This document shows, one piece after another, positions 40,957 to 51,340 of a DNA stretch of 64,000 nucleotides. Each line of letters begins with the position of its first letter. Position 1 is the first letter of the stretch. The notes under the pieces are model-generated. The model saw only the letters and a program-made list of their open reading frames with translations. It was not told where the DNA came from and made no database searches. This DNA is from CAWCFV01 sp963794995 (lineage in GTDB: Bacteria > Actinomycetota > Actinomycetes > JACCUZ01). The stretch covers positions 1,488,001-1,552,000 of the forward strand of contig CAWCFV010000002.1 in the NCBI GenBank assembly GCA_963794995.1, in the 5' to 3' direction. The position numbers and the translations under genes were made by a program.

Positions 40957-41754
40957 GTGGACACCCTTGCTCGCAACAACGTCGTCGTCACCGGCAACCC
41001 GGACGGCCCCCCCATGCTGTTCGCCCACGGTTTCGGGTGCGACCAGAACATGTGGCGGCTCGTGGTCCCGGCGTTCGAGGCGACGCACCGGATCGTGCTG
41101 ATGGACAGCGTCGGGGCCGGTGGCTCCGACCTCTCGGCCTACGACCGCGACCGGTACTCCGACCTCCGCGGCTATGCCGAGGACGTGCTCGAGGTGTGCC
41201 GGGACCTGTCCCTGCGGGACGTCGTCTTCGTGGGCCACTCGGTGAGCGCCATGGTCGGCGTGCTCGCCGCGAACCGGGAACCGGGGCTGTTCAGCCACCT
41301 GGTCCTCGTCGGCCCCTCGCCGCGGTACATCGACGACGAGGGCTACGTGGGGGGGTTCACCGAGGAGGACATCGAGGGGCTCCTGGAGTCCCTCGACTCC
41401 AACTACCTCGGCTGGTCCAGTGCGATGGCTCCGGTCATCATGGGCAACGCGGAGCGTCCGGAGCTCGGCACCGAGCTCACCAACAGCTTCTGCCGCACCG
41501 ATCCCGAGATCGCCCGCCACTTCGCGCGCGTCACCTTCACCTCGGACAACCGGGCGGACCTCGCGGCCGTCGAGGTCCCCACGCTGGTGCTGCAGTGCTC
41601 CGAGGACGTGATCGCGCCGCCGGCCGTCGGCCGGTACGTGAACGACCAGATCCCGGGAAGCAGGCTCGTCCAGCTGTCCGCGACCGGCCACTGCCCGAAC
41701 CTCAGCGCCCCGGAGGAGACGGCCGCCGCCATCGCAGCCTTCCTGGCCGGATGA
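40957..41754 (+). CDS. RsbQ-like alpha/beta hydrolase
   Basis: 265 residues from the GTG at 40957. Complete alpha/beta hydrolase: AHGFGCDQNMW oxyanion region (about 24-33), nucleophile S95 in GHSVSAM, D217 (CSEDVI), H245 (TGHCPN), almost the same positions as the S96/D219/H247 triad of Bacillus RsbQ. In Bacillus RsbQ is a co-activator needed by the phosphatase RsbP in energy stress and is not itself a typical esterase. The next gene, overlapping by four bases, encodes a PAS-PP2C protein like RsbP. It could also be a strigolactone-type or small-molecule receptor. Confidence 0.88.
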   Translation: MDTLARNNVVVTGNPDGPPMLFAHGFGCDQNMWRLVVPAFEATHRIVLMDSVGAGGSDLSAYDRDRYSDLRGYAEDVLEVCRDLSLRDVVFVGHSVSAMVGVLAANREPGLFSHLVLVGPSPRYIDDEGYVGGFTEEDIEGLLESLDSNYLGWSSAMAPVIMGNAERPELGTELTNSFCRTDPEIARHFARVTFTSDNRADLAAVEVPTLVLQCSEDVIAPPAVGRYVNDQIPGSRLVQLSATGHCPNLSAPEETAAAIAAFLAG

Positions 41755-43418
41755 CCGACACGCCGCGAGCAGCCGCACCGGCCGACGTCCGCGCCGCCGG
41801 GCAGATCGACACCGCCGAGGACCTCTACGAGAACGCGCCCTGCGGCTACCTGTCGTGCTTCCTCGACGGCTCGGTCGCCCGGGTCAACGACACGTTCCTG
41901 GGGTGGACCGGCTACACCCGCGACGAGCTCGTCGGATCCCGGCGATTCGTCGACCTGCTCAGCCCCGGCGGGCGCATCTACCACGAGACGCACTACGCGC
42001 CGCTGCTGCGGATGCAGGGATCGGTCCGGTCGATCGCCCTGGACATCGTCTGCAAGGACGGCACCCGGATGCCCGTCCTGGTCGACTCGCGGGTCCGCAC
42101 CGGGCCCGCGGACGAGCCGCTCGCCATCCGCACGACGATCTTCGACGCGCGGGACCGCAAGGCGTACGAGGCCGAGCTGCTCACGGCCCGGCGCCGCGCC
42201 GAGCAGGCCACCGCCTGGATGACCGCCGTCGAGCAGGTGGTCGCCGAGCTCGCCGCGGCGTCGTCGGTCGACGAGGTCTGCCGGGTGGTGTCGGCAGCCG
42301 GTCCACGCGTCCTCGGCGCCGGGGCCAGTGGTGTCTGGCTCACCGTCGCGGGATCCGGCGGCTGGGCCTGGCTGGAGACGGACGCGACCGGGGACGCCGC
42401 CCCGCCGGTCGACCTGCTGCCCGGCTCCGCCGCCCTGCGCGCCGGTGAGCTCGTGCGTGGGTCCGCAGACGACCCGGACGAGCAGCGCGCCCGCGCCCGG
42501 CTCGGCGACGGCCCGGGTGAGCTCCTGCTCACCCCGCTGGTGGCCGGCGAGCGCACCCTGGGCGTCCTGGGCCTGCTCGCCCCTCCGGAGGCGACCGGGA
42601 GCGAACCACTGCGCCTGGTGGCGACGCTGGGACGTCAGGCCGGTCAGGCGCTGGACCGGGCGCGGCTCTCCGACGAGCAGCGGCAGGTGGCCACCACCCT
42701 GCAGCAGTCCATGCTGCCGGCGAGCCTGCCCTCGGACGATCGGCTGGCGCTGTCGGCCTGCTACCGCCCGGCGATCGACGGCCTGACGGTCGGCGGCGAC
42801 TGGTACGACGCGTTCCGCCTCGACCAGCACCGGGTGGCACTCGTCGTCGGTGACGTCGTCGGTCGCGGCCTGCACGCCGCCGCCGCGATGGGGCAGCTGC
42901 GCAGCGCGGTGCGCGCCCTGGCCGCGGCCGACGCCGGCCCCGCCGTGCTGCTGACCCGGCTGGACTCGTTCGTCGAGGGCGTCCCCGCCGCCGAGACGGC
43001 GACGCTCGCCTACGCCGAGGTCGACCTGCGCACCGGGAGCGCCGTCTACGCGTGCGCCGGCCACCCCCCGCCGGTCGTGGTGCACCCGGACGGGCGCGCC
43101 GCCCTGCTCTGGGAGGGTCGCTCGACACCGCTCGGCGCCCATTTCGGGCGCACCCGGTCGCAGGCCGGCGTCGAGCTCGCTCCGGGCAGCCGGCTGGCCC
43201 TGTACACCGACGGCCTGGTGGAGCTGCGGGACACGCCCCTCGACGAGACCATCGAGGCCCTGGCCGAGGTCCTCACCCGCCTCGCGGACCACCCGGTGAC
43301 CGGTCTGGCCGACGCCGTCGCCGACTCGCTGCTCGGGCCGACTCCCACCGGTGACGACGTCTGCCTGCTCGCCGTCGAGGTCCACCCCGCGCCGGACACC
43401 GGCGAGCGCGGGACATGA
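41751..43418 (+). CDS. PAS-GAF-PP2C phosphatase, RsbP-like
   Basis: 555 residues, ATG at 41751 overlapping the RsbQ-like stop. Domains in order: PAS (about 25-140, LYENAPCGYLSC to SRVRTG), a short coiled-coil-like linker (LTARRRAEQATAW), GAF (about 165-305), PP2C/SpoIIE (about 320-545) with metal motifs GGDWYDAFRL, VVGDVVGRGLHAAA, CAGHPPPVVV, YTDGLVEL and GDDVCLLAV. RsbP dephosphorylates an anti-anti-sigma factor; the RsbV-like target is encoded next. The GAF domain is not found in Bacillus RsbP and could bring a second sensor input. Confidence 0.92.
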   Translation: MTDTPRAAAPADVRAAGQIDTAEDLYENAPCGYLSCFLDGSVARVNDTFLGWTGYTRDELVGSRRFVDLLSPGGRIYHETHYAPLLRMQGSVRSIALDIVCKDGTRMPVLVDSRVRTGPADEPLAIRTTIFDARDRKAYEAELLTARRRAEQATAWMTAVEQVVAELAAASSVDEVCRVVSAAGPRVLGAGASGVWLTVAGSGGWAWLETDATGDAAPPVDLLPGSAALRAGELVRGSADDPDEQRARARLGDGPGELLLTPLVAGERTLGVLGLLAPPEATGSEPLRLVATLGRQAGQALDRARLSDEQRQVATTLQQSMLPASLPSDDRLALSACYRPAIDGLTVGGDWYDAFRLDQHRVALVVGDVVGRGLHAAAAMGQLRSAVRALAAADAGPAVLLTRLDSFVEGVPAAETATLAYAEVDLRTGSAVYACAGHPPPVVVHPDGRAALLWEGRSTPLGAHFGRTRSQAGVELAPGSRLALYTDGLVELRDTPLDETIEALAEVLTRLADHPVTGLADAVADSLLGPTPTGDDVCLLAVEVHPAPDTGERGT

Positions 43419-43765
43419 CCGAGCTGGCACGGCTCGAGCTGACCGAACGCAACGGTGTCATGGTCGCGGCGATCGTCGGTGAGATCGACCTGTCGAACTC
43501 CGCCCAGCTCGAGCATGGCGTCCTCGCCGGGGTCGGCTCGGCCGTCGCCGTCGTCCTCGACCTGACCGGCGTCACGTTCGTCGACAGCGCCGGCGTGCGA
43601 CTGCTCGACCACCTGACCGCCGCCTTCGCCCCGCCCCGGGCGCTGCTGGTCGCCGGTGCCGGCCGCCGGGTGCGCTTCACGCTGCGCCTCTGCGGCTTCC
43701 CCCTGGACCTGTTGTGCGCGGACGTGGAGTCCGCCGTGGCCGAGCTCGGGCCGCGGGACGGCTAG
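43415..43765 (+). CDS. STAS-domain anti-anti-sigma factor, RsbV-like
   Basis: 116 residues, ATG at 43415 overlapping the phosphatase stop. STAS fold with the phosphorylation loop VTFVDSAGVRLL; S58 is the expected phospho-site and D57 its neighbour. Dephosphorylated STAS proteins of this type bind the switch kinase (RsbW) and release sigma. No RsbW or sigma gene is in the window, so the partner is elsewhere. Ten bases separate it from the ABC genes. Confidence 0.9.
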   Translation: MTELARLELTERNGVMVAAIVGEIDLSNSAQLEHGVLAGVGSAVAVVLDLTGVTFVDSAGVRLLDHLTAAFAPPRALLVAGAGRRVRFTLRLCGFPLDLLCADVESAVAELGPRDG

Positions 43766-43774
43766 GTTGCGCCG

Positions 43775-44683
43775 ATGTCGCTGATCGTCACGAAGGGCCT
43801 GACCAAGCAGTTCGGGTCCCGGGTGACGGCACTGTCGGACCTCACCGTCGAGTTCCCCTCGGGGGTGACCGGTCTGGTCGGGGCCAACGGGGCCGGCAAG
43901 TCCACCCTCATCAAGATCCTGCTCGGTCTCTCACCGGCGACGTCCGGTTCGGCGACCGTCCTGGACATGGACGTCTCCTCGGCAGGGCAACGGATCCGCG
44001 AGGTCGTCGGGTACATGCCAGAGCACGACTGCCTCCCCCCGGACGTCACCGCCACCGAGCTGGTCGTCCACCTCGCCCGCATGTCGGGCCTGCCCACCAC
44101 GGCAGCACGGGAGCGGGCGGCCGACACGCTGCGCCATGTCGGGCTGTTCGAGGAGCGGTACCGGCCGGTCGGCGGCTACTCGACCGGCATGAAGCAGCGC
44201 GTGAAGCTGGCCCAGGCGCTGGTCCACGACCCGCGGCTGGTGCTGCTCGACGAGCCGACCAACGGTCTCGACCCGGCCGGACGGGACGAGATGCTGTCCC
44301 TCATCCGCCGGATCGGCTCGGCGTTCGGGATCTCGGTCGTGGTGACCTCGCACCTCATGGGCGAGCTGGAGCGGATCTGCGACCACGTCGTCGTCATCGA
44401 CGGTGGGCGGCTGATGCGCTCGGCGGCCACCGCGCAGGTGACGGCCCTGACCCAGCAGCTCACCCTCGAGGTCACCGAGCGCACCGACGAGGTCCAGCGC
44501 GCCCTCGCCGGCGCCGGCCTCGAGGTGGGACGCGCGGGGAGCCGCCTGCTCCTGACGCTCACCGACGAGTCGACGTACGACGTCGTGCGCGACGTGGTCG
44601 CCGACCTGGGCGTGGGACTGGTGCGCCTGCAGCGGGGCCGACACCACATGCTGGACATGTTCCGGGACGAGGTGCCGACGTGA
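43775..44683 (+). CDS. ABC transporter ATP-binding protein, first module
   Basis: 302 residues. Walker A GANGAGKST (about 37-45), Q-loop-like region, signature YSTGMKQRVKLAQAL (LSGGQ variant STGMK, about 140), Walker B LVLLDEPTNGLDPAGR, H-loop TSHLMGELERI. CcmA-type cytosolic ATPase of an ABC-2 exporter; the C-terminal 80 residues are a small accessory domain. The stop overlaps the permease GTG. Substrate unknown. Confidence 0.92.
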   Translation: MSLIVTKGLTKQFGSRVTALSDLTVEFPSGVTGLVGANGAGKSTLIKILLGLSPATSGSATVLDMDVSSAGQRIREVVGYMPEHDCLPPDVTATELVVHLARMSGLPTTAARERAADTLRHVGLFEERYRPVGGYSTGMKQRVKLAQALVHDPRLVLLDEPTNGLDPAGRDEMLSLIRRIGSAFGISVVVTSHLMGELERICDHVVVIDGGRLMRSAATAQVTALTQQLTLEVTERTDEVQRALAGAGLEVGRAGSRLLLTLTDESTYDVVRDVVADLGVGLVRLQRGRHHMLDMFRDEVPT

Positions 44684-45563
44684 CGGCGCACCACGAGCCG
44701 GGCGCGATCCACGACATCGGCTACCGGCGCTACGCAGGCCCCCGGCTCGGGCCGGCGTACGTCGCCCGGTCGCTGGCGCTGGCCAGCCTGCGCTCCGCCT
44801 TCGGCCTCGGTCGCAGCGCCAGGTCCAAGGTCATGCCCTTCCTGCTGCTCGCCGTCATGGTGGTCCCCGCGCTGGTCGTCGCGGCGATCGTGGTCGTCGG
44901 CGGTGCCGACGAGCTGCCGTTCGCCTACACCTCGTACGGGATCGACCTCAGCCTCGTCGTCATCGTGTTCGCGGCCGCCCAGTCCCCGCAGAGCGTGTCC
45001 CGCGACCTGCGGTTCGGGGTCGTGGCGCTGTACTTCTCCCGCCCGCTGTCCCGCCGTGCCTACGTGCGGGCCAAGCTGGCCGCGATGTCGGCGGCGCTCC
45101 TCGTGCTCGCGGCCGCGCCGCTCCTGGTCCTCTTCGGCGGAGCGCTGCTCGGCGGCCTGCCGGTCTGGGAGAACACCCGCGGCCTTCTTGCCGGGCTCGC
45201 CGGCGCCGCGGTGCTGGCCGCCGTGGTGGCCGCGGTCGGCCTGCTCGTCGCGGCGTGGACGCCGCGGCGTGGCATCGGTGTGGCCGCCGTGGTGACCGTC
45301 CTGCTCGTGAGCAACGTCGTGTCGGCCATCGTGCAGGGCATCGCCGACAGCGAGGGCAACGCCGGCCTGGCCGGGTGGGCCGGGCTGATCTCCCCGTTCG
45401 CCATGGTCGACGGCGTCCAGGTGTGGGCGCTGGGCGCCGAGCCCTCGACGGCGGCCGGTCCCCCCGGAGCCGCGGGGGGACCGGTCTTCGCCGTCGCCAC
45501 CGTAGCCCTCGTCGCCGCCTGCTACCTGCTGCTCGTGCGCCGGTACCGCGGGGTGTCGGTCTC

Positions 45564-45567
<4 letters not shown>
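44680..45567 (+). CDS. ABC-2 type permease, first module
   Basis: 295 residues from the GTG at 44680 (GTGA). A soluble start of about 45 residues, including HDIGYRRYAGPRLG, a motif also seen in other ABC-2 permeases, precedes six hydrophobic segments (about 58-78, 88-108, 137-160, 172-190, 198-216 and 265-285). SYGIDLSLVVIVFAAAQSPQSVSRD and ALYFSRPLSRRAYVRAKLAA are typical of this family. Works with the preceding ATPase. Confidence 0.88.
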
Positions 45568-46468
<901 letters not shown>

Positions 46469-46472
<4 letters not shown>

Positions 46473-47203
46473 ACCCGACCATCGCACTGCTCACCCTCCG
46501 TACGCTGCTGGGGCGCCGGCGCGCGCTGCTCCTGCTCGCGCTCCCGACGGTGCTGCTCGCCCTCGCCGTACTCCTGCGCCTGACCGTCGACGAGTCGTCG
46601 CGGGTCGACGTCGCCGTCGGCCTGCTGGGCACCTTCGCCGTCGCCACCGTGATCCCCCTGCTCGCGCTCATCGCCGGCACCGGGGCCCTCGGCGGTGAGA
46701 TCGACGACGGCTCGGTCGTCTACCTCTTGAGCAAGCCGATCAGCCGGCAGGTCATCGTCGTCACCAAGCTGGCGGTGGCAGCAGGCGTCACCTCGGTGTT
46801 CGGCGCGCTGCCCGTCCTGGTGTCGGGCTGGGTCCTCGTCGGCGGCCGCGCGGACCTCGCCGCCGGCTACGGGCTCGGCGCCCTCGCGGCCGGCGTCGCG
46901 TACTGCGCGCTGTTCCTGCTGCTGTCCGTCCTCAACCGCAACGCCGTGGTCATCGGGCTGCTCTACACACTGGTCTGGGAGACGGCGATCGGCGGCCTCG
47001 TCCTGGGGGCACAGGGGGTCAGCATCCAGCAGTGGGCCCTGGCGCTGACCCGCGTCGTGGTGGGCGAGGACGCCGACCGGCTCGGGGTGACGGCAGCCGT
47101 CCGACCGCAGCTCTCGCTCGTCCTGCTCGTCCTCGTCGTGGCCGGCGGCACCTGGCTCGCCGGTCGCCGGCTGGCCTCGTTCCGGCCGACCACGGGCGAG
47201 TAG
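46469..47203 (+). CDS. ABC-2 type permease, second module
   Basis: 244 residues from the GTG at 46469 (overlap of four bases with ATPase 2). Six spans (about 21-37, 53-72, 98-122, 133-152, 160-178 and 217-235) with the ABC-2 middle region GGEIDDGSVVYLLSKPISRQVIVVTKL. The pair may form a heteromeric exporter with the first module or a separate transporter. It ends at the convergent terminator and the polyprenyl synthase gene. Confidence 0.88.
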
Positions 47204-47208
47204 GCACG

Positions 47209-47231
47209 CCCGTCGCCCACCGCGGGACGGG
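47209..47231. terminator. Hairpin between convergent genes
   Basis: CCCGTC (47209-47214) and GACGGG (47226-47231) pair across an 11-base loop in the 28-base gap between the ABC permease and the polyprenyl synthase. No U-run. Likely a shared bidirectional terminator. Confidence 0.4.
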
Positions 47232-48224
47232 TCAGGTGGTGCGGCCCACGACCTGGTGGCACAGCGCCTCGAACGCGTCCTTCACCGGACCGGCCGGCAG
47301 CGGGCGCAGCGCCTCGCGGGCCGCATCGGCCCAGCGGGCCACCTCGTCCTGGGCGGCCGACATCGCGGGGTGCCCACGCAGCAGCGTGAGGGCCTCGCGG
47401 TGATCGGCGTCGTCGTCGAGGCCTGCGTCGAGCAGCTCGAGCAACCGGGCGTCTTCGGGGCGGGCGTCCCGTCGCATCAGCAGGACGGGCAGCGTCGGCA
47501 CTCCCTCCCGCAGGTCGGTGCCGGGGGTCTTGCCGGACTCGGTGCTCTCGGACAGCACGTCGAGCAGGTCGTCGGAGAGCTGGAACGCCACACCGAAGCG
47601 CTCCCCGTAGCGGGTCATGATGTCGACGGTCTGCTCGTCGGCGCCCGACAGAATCGCACCGAAGCGGGCCGAGGTCGCGATCAAGGAGCCGGTCTTGTCC
47701 GCCAGGACCGAGAGGTAGTGCTCGACCGGGTCGGTACCGTCGGCCGGCCCGACCGTCTCCCGGATCTGGCCGGTGACGAGTCGCTCGAAGGTGCGCGCCT
47801 GCAACCGGACCGCCTCCGGGCCGAGGTCGGCGAGGATGTCCGAGGCGCGGGCGAAGAGGAAGTCGCCCGTGAGGATCGCGACCGAGTTGTCCCACCGCAG
47901 GTTGGCGCTCGTCGCCCCGCGACGGAGAGCGGCCTGGTCCATGACGTCGTCGTGGTAGAGCGTCGCCAGGTGGGTGAGCTCGACGACGACCGCCGCGGGC
48001 ACGACTCCGCTCGCAGCGGGGTCGCCGAGCTGGGCAGCCAGCAGCACGAGCAGCGGTCGGGACCGCTTCCCGCCCGCATCGACGAGGTGGCTGGAGGTCT
48101 CCGTGACGAAGGGGTAGTCGCTCTTGACCGCCTCGTGCAGGGCGGCCTCCACCTGGGTCAGGCCGGCCCGCAGCGCCTGCTCGAGGGCAGGGTCGGCCGT
48201 CACGGCCGCGCGGTCGACGGGCAC
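47232..48224 (-). CDS. Long-chain polyprenyl diphosphate synthase
   Basis: 330 residues from a GTG at 48224 with AGGAGG five bases upstream. Both aspartate-rich motifs are intact: DDVMD at 92-96 and DDLLD at 218-222; GKRSRPLLVLL binds the substrate diphosphate. Absence of bulky aromatic residues just before the first motif suggests a long product, probably the side chain of menaquinone. Only nine bases after nuoN, so it is the last gene of the nuo operon. Paralogues make geranylgeranyl or octa/nonaprenyl chains; exact length is unknown. Confidence 0.9.
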   Translation of the reverse strand: MPVDRAAVTADPALEQALRAGLTQVEAALHEAVKSDYPFVTETSSHLVDAGGKRSRPLLVLLAAQLGDPAASGVVPAAVVVELTHLATLYHDDVMDQAALRRGATSANLRWDNSVAILTGDFLFARASDILADLGPEAVRLQARTFERLVTGQIRETVGPADGTDPVEHYLSVLADKTGSLIATSARFGAILSGADEQTVDIMTRYGERFGVAFQLSDDLLDVLSESTESGKTPGTDLREGVPTLPVLLMRRDARPEDARLLELLDAGLDDDADHREALTLLRGHPAMSAAQDEVARWADAAREALRPLPAGPVKDAFEALCHQVVGRTT

Positions 48225-48233
48225 AGGGACCTC

Positions 48234-49781
48234 CTACCGGACGAGCTGCGACGCCGAGCCGGCGAGGTCCAGCACCTGCGTCGGCCACACGCCCAGCAGC
48301 AGCGTGACGCCGACGCCGAGCGCGATGGTGAGTGTGGTGAGCGCGCTCGGGACGACGACGGTCGGTCCCTCCGGTGCGGGCGCGGAGAAGAACATCAGGA
48401 CCACGACCCGGAAGTAGAAGAACGCGGCGACCGCACTGGCGGCGACACCCACGACGACGAGCCAGCCGGTGCCGGCGGTGGCCGCGGCGTTGAACACCGC
48501 GAACTTCGCGGTGAAGCCGCTGGTGAGCGGGATGCCGGCGAACGCCGCGAGGAAGAAGGTGAACACCACGGCGGTGATCGGCGACCTCTTGGCCAGGCCG
48601 GCCCACTGGGAGAGGTGGGTCGCCTCGCCCGCCGAGTCGCGGACCAGTGTCACGACGGCGAACGCGCCGATCGTCGAGAACCCGTACGCGAGCAGGTAGA
48701 ACAGGACCGACGAGATGCCCAGGATCTCCCCGTCGCGCAGCGAGTCGGTCGCCGACAGGCCGACCAGGACGAACCCGGCGTGCGCGATCGAGGAGTAGGC
48801 GAGCATCCGCTTGACGTCGGTCTGGGTCAAAGCCACGACCGACCCGACCAGCATCGTGACGACGGCGATGCCCCAGAGGATCGGCTCCCACTCCCAGGCG
48901 ATCCCGCCCAGTGCGACGTAGAGGACCCGCATCAGGGCGCCGAAAGCCGCCACCTTGGTGCAGGCGGCCATGAAGCCGGTGATCGGCGTCGGCGCACCCT
49001 GGTAGACGTCCGGCGTCCACGAGTGGAAGGGCACGGCACCGACCTTGAACAGCAGGCCGACGACCACCAGCGCGGTGCCGATGAGCAGGAGCGACTCGTC
49101 GGCGGCGTTGGTGCTGACCGCCTCGGCGATTCCGGAGAGCTCCACGGTGCCTGCGTAGCCGTAGAGCAGGGCGACCCCGTAGAGGAAGAACGCCGACGAG
49201 AACGCGCCGAGGAGGAAGTACTTCAGTGACGCCTCCTGGCTGAGCAGCCGGCGGCGGCGCGCGAGCCCGCAGAGCAGGTACAGCGGCAGGGAGAGCACCT
49301 CGAGGGCGACGAACATGGTGAGGAGGTCGTTGGCCGCCGGGAACAGCAGCATCCCGGCGACGGCGAACGACAGCAGCGGGAAGACCTCGGTCTGCACGAC
49401 CCCGTTGGCGGTCAGCGTCCGCTCGTGCTGGGAGCCCGGCATGGCGGACCCGGCCGGGGCGAACGGGCCCCCCGGGTCGAGGCCGCGCTCGGCGCAGGCG
49501 AGGACGCCCGGGATCGCCAGCAGCAGGATCGTGCCCTGGAGGAACAGGGCCGGTCCGTCGACGGCGACCGAGCCCTCGGCGACGACCTGGGTGTGACCGG
49601 CGAGGTAGACCACGGACCCGAACGCGGCGACCAGACCGCTGACGGTGAGCACCAGCTGGGTCTCGTAGCGGAAGCGGCGGCTCATGAAGGCCTCGACGAG
49701 GACGCTCACGATCGCGACGCCGAGGACGATCAGGATCGGCAGCAGCTTGGTGTACTCGATCGAAGGGCTGTCGAAGGTCAC
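48234..49781 (-). CDS. nuoN: NADH-quinone oxidoreductase subunit N
   Basis: 515 residues from the GTG at 49781, overlapping the nuoM stop. Conserved MFVALEVLSLPLYLLCGLARRR (pump Glu), KVGAVPFHSWTPDVYQGAPTPITGF and QTDVKRMLAYSSIAHAGF. Most distal antiporter-like subunit next to NuoK in the operon's gene order of L, M, N. About 14 spans. Confidence 0.95.
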   Translation of the reverse strand: MTFDSPSIEYTKLLPILIVLGVAIVSVLVEAFMSRRFRYETQLVLTVSGLVAAFGSVVYLAGHTQVVAEGSVAVDGPALFLQGTILLLAIPGVLACAERGLDPGGPFAPAGSAMPGSQHERTLTANGVVQTEVFPLLSFAVAGMLLFPAANDLLTMFVALEVLSLPLYLLCGLARRRRLLSQEASLKYFLLGAFSSAFFLYGVALLYGYAGTVELSGIAEAVSTNAADESLLLIGTALVVVGLLFKVGAVPFHSWTPDVYQGAPTPITGFMAACTKVAAFGALMRVLYVALGGIAWEWEPILWGIAVVTMLVGSVVALTQTDVKRMLAYSSIAHAGFVLVGLSATDSLRDGEILGISSVLFYLLAYGFSTIGAFAVVTLVRDSAGEATHLSQWAGLAKRSPITAVVFTFFLAAFAGIPLTSGFTAKFAVFNAAATAGTGWLVVVGVAASAVAAFFYFRVVVLMFFSAPAPEGPTVVVPSALTTLTIALGVGVTLLLGVWPTQVLDLAGSASQLVR

Positions 49782-51337
49782 TCTCCGCTCCCTTCCGTGC
49801 GGCCGGCGAGGCCGGGAGCGGCCGGCTCGGGGTCGGTGACCCCGACCTGCTGCATGGTGCGGTCCACGGCCGGGTTGATGACGTCGAGCAGCGGCTTCGG
49901 GAAGAAGCCCAGCGCGATGATGATGGCGATCAGCGGTGCGACGACCCACGCCTCGCGGGTGTCCAGGTCGCGCATCGTCGCGGTGTGCGCGTTGGGCTCG
50001 CCGGTCATCGTCCGCTGGTACATGAGCAGGATGTACAGCGAGGCGAGGATGATGCCGCCGGTGGCTATGACCGCCGCGGCCTCGTAGCGGGTGAACGTGC
50101 CGACGAGGACGAGGAACTCGCTGACGAAGCTCGAAAGCCCCGGCAGCGCGAGGCTGGACAGCCCCGCCACCAGGAACGTGCCGGCGAGCATCGGCGCGAC
50201 CTTCTGCACGCCGCCGTAGTCGGCGATGAGGTGCGACCCGCGGCGGCTGATGAGGAAGCCGGCGATGAGGAACAGGGCGGCCGTCGAGAAGCCGTGGTTG
50301 ACCATGTACAGAGTCGACCCGGACTGGCCCTGAGAGGTCATCGCGAAGATCCCCAGCACGATGAACCCGAAGTGGCTGATCGACGTGTAGGCGATCAGGC
50401 GCTTCATGTCGGTCTGGCCGATCGCCAGCAGCGCGCCGTAGAGGATGCCGATCACCGCGAGGGTGATGACCACCGGCGTCGCCCACTGCGAGGCGTCCGG
50501 GAACAGCGGCAGGCAGAGCCGGATCATGCCGAAGGTGCCGACCTTGTCGAGCACCCCGACCAGCAGGACCGCTCCGCCGGGCGGTGTCTCCGCTGCGGCA
50601 TCCGGCAGCCAGGTGTGCACCGGCCACAGCGGTGCCTTGATGGCGAACGCCACGAAGAAGCCGACGAACAGCAGCCGCTCCGTGCCGGTGCCGATCTCGG
50701 TGCCCAGCAGGTTCTCGAACAGGAACGCCTGCGGACCGCCGTCCGAGACGACGTAGAGCCCGATGACCGCCGCGAGCATCAGCAGCCCACCGGCGAGGGA
50801 GTACAGCAGGAACTTCACCGCGGCGTACGAGCGCTGCGCCCCGCCGTACGACCCGATGATGAAGTACATCGGGACGAGCATCGCCTCGAAGAGCACGTAG
50901 AAGAGGAAGACGTCGGTAGCGGCGAAGACGCCGATCATGAACGTCTCGAGCAGCAGCAGCAGAGCGAAGTAGCCCCGGGGGCTGCGCCCGCTGTCGCCAC
51001 CGAGCGAGCGACCGTCGATGTCGTGCCAGGACGCCAGGATGCACACCGGGGTGAGGACGGTCGCCATGGCGATGAGGACGAGGGCGATGCCGTCGACGCC
51101 GAGCGCGTAGCTGACCCCGAACTGCGGGATCCACTCGTGGACCTCGGCGTACTGGAACATCGACCTGCTGTCGGGGTCGAAGTCGAGGGCCATCGCGACG
51201 GTCATCACCAACGGAACGAGCGAGATGACGAAGGCCGTCTGCTTGGCCAGCAGGTCACGCCCGGAGGGCAGCGAGGCGACCACGACGGAGCCGACGAGCG
51301 GGACCGCGGCGAGGGTGGTGAGCAGGGGGAAGTCCAT
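49778..51337 (-). CDS. nuoM: NADH-quinone oxidoreductase subunit M
   Basis: 519 residues, ATG at 51337, three bases after the nuoL stop. Typical motifs: FLFYVLFEAMLVPMYFIIG (pump Glu), KAPLWPVHTWLPDAAAETPPGG, and GQTDMKRLIAYTSISHFGF. One of three antiporter-like proton-pumping subunits. Confidence 0.96.
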   Translation of the reverse strand: MDFPLLTTLAAVPLVGSVVVASLPSGRDLLAKQTAFVISLVPLVMTVAMALDFDPDSRSMFQYAEVHEWIPQFGVSYALGVDGIALVLIAMATVLTPVCILASWHDIDGRSLGGDSGRSPRGYFALLLLLETFMIGVFAATDVFLFYVLFEAMLVPMYFIIGSYGGAQRSYAAVKFLLYSLAGGLLMLAAVIGLYVVSDGGPQAFLFENLLGTEIGTGTERLLFVGFFVAFAIKAPLWPVHTWLPDAAAETPPGGAVLLVGVLDKVGTFGMIRLCLPLFPDASQWATPVVITLAVIGILYGALLAIGQTDMKRLIAYTSISHFGFIVLGIFAMTSQGQSGSTLYMVNHGFSTAALFLIAGFLISRRGSHLIADYGGVQKVAPMLAGTFLVAGLSSLALPGLSSFVSEFLVLVGTFTRYEAAAVIATGGIILASLYILLMYQRTMTGEPNAHTATMRDLDTREAWVVAPLIAIIIALGFFPKPLLDVINPAVDRTMQQVGVTDPEPAAPGLAGRTEGSGE

Positions 51338-51340
51338 GGG

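Noticed and set aside
41403..43430. Open frame of 675 codons antisense to the RsbP-like gene
   Set aside because: Same explanation: a mirror of strong codon bias; no start site or domain.
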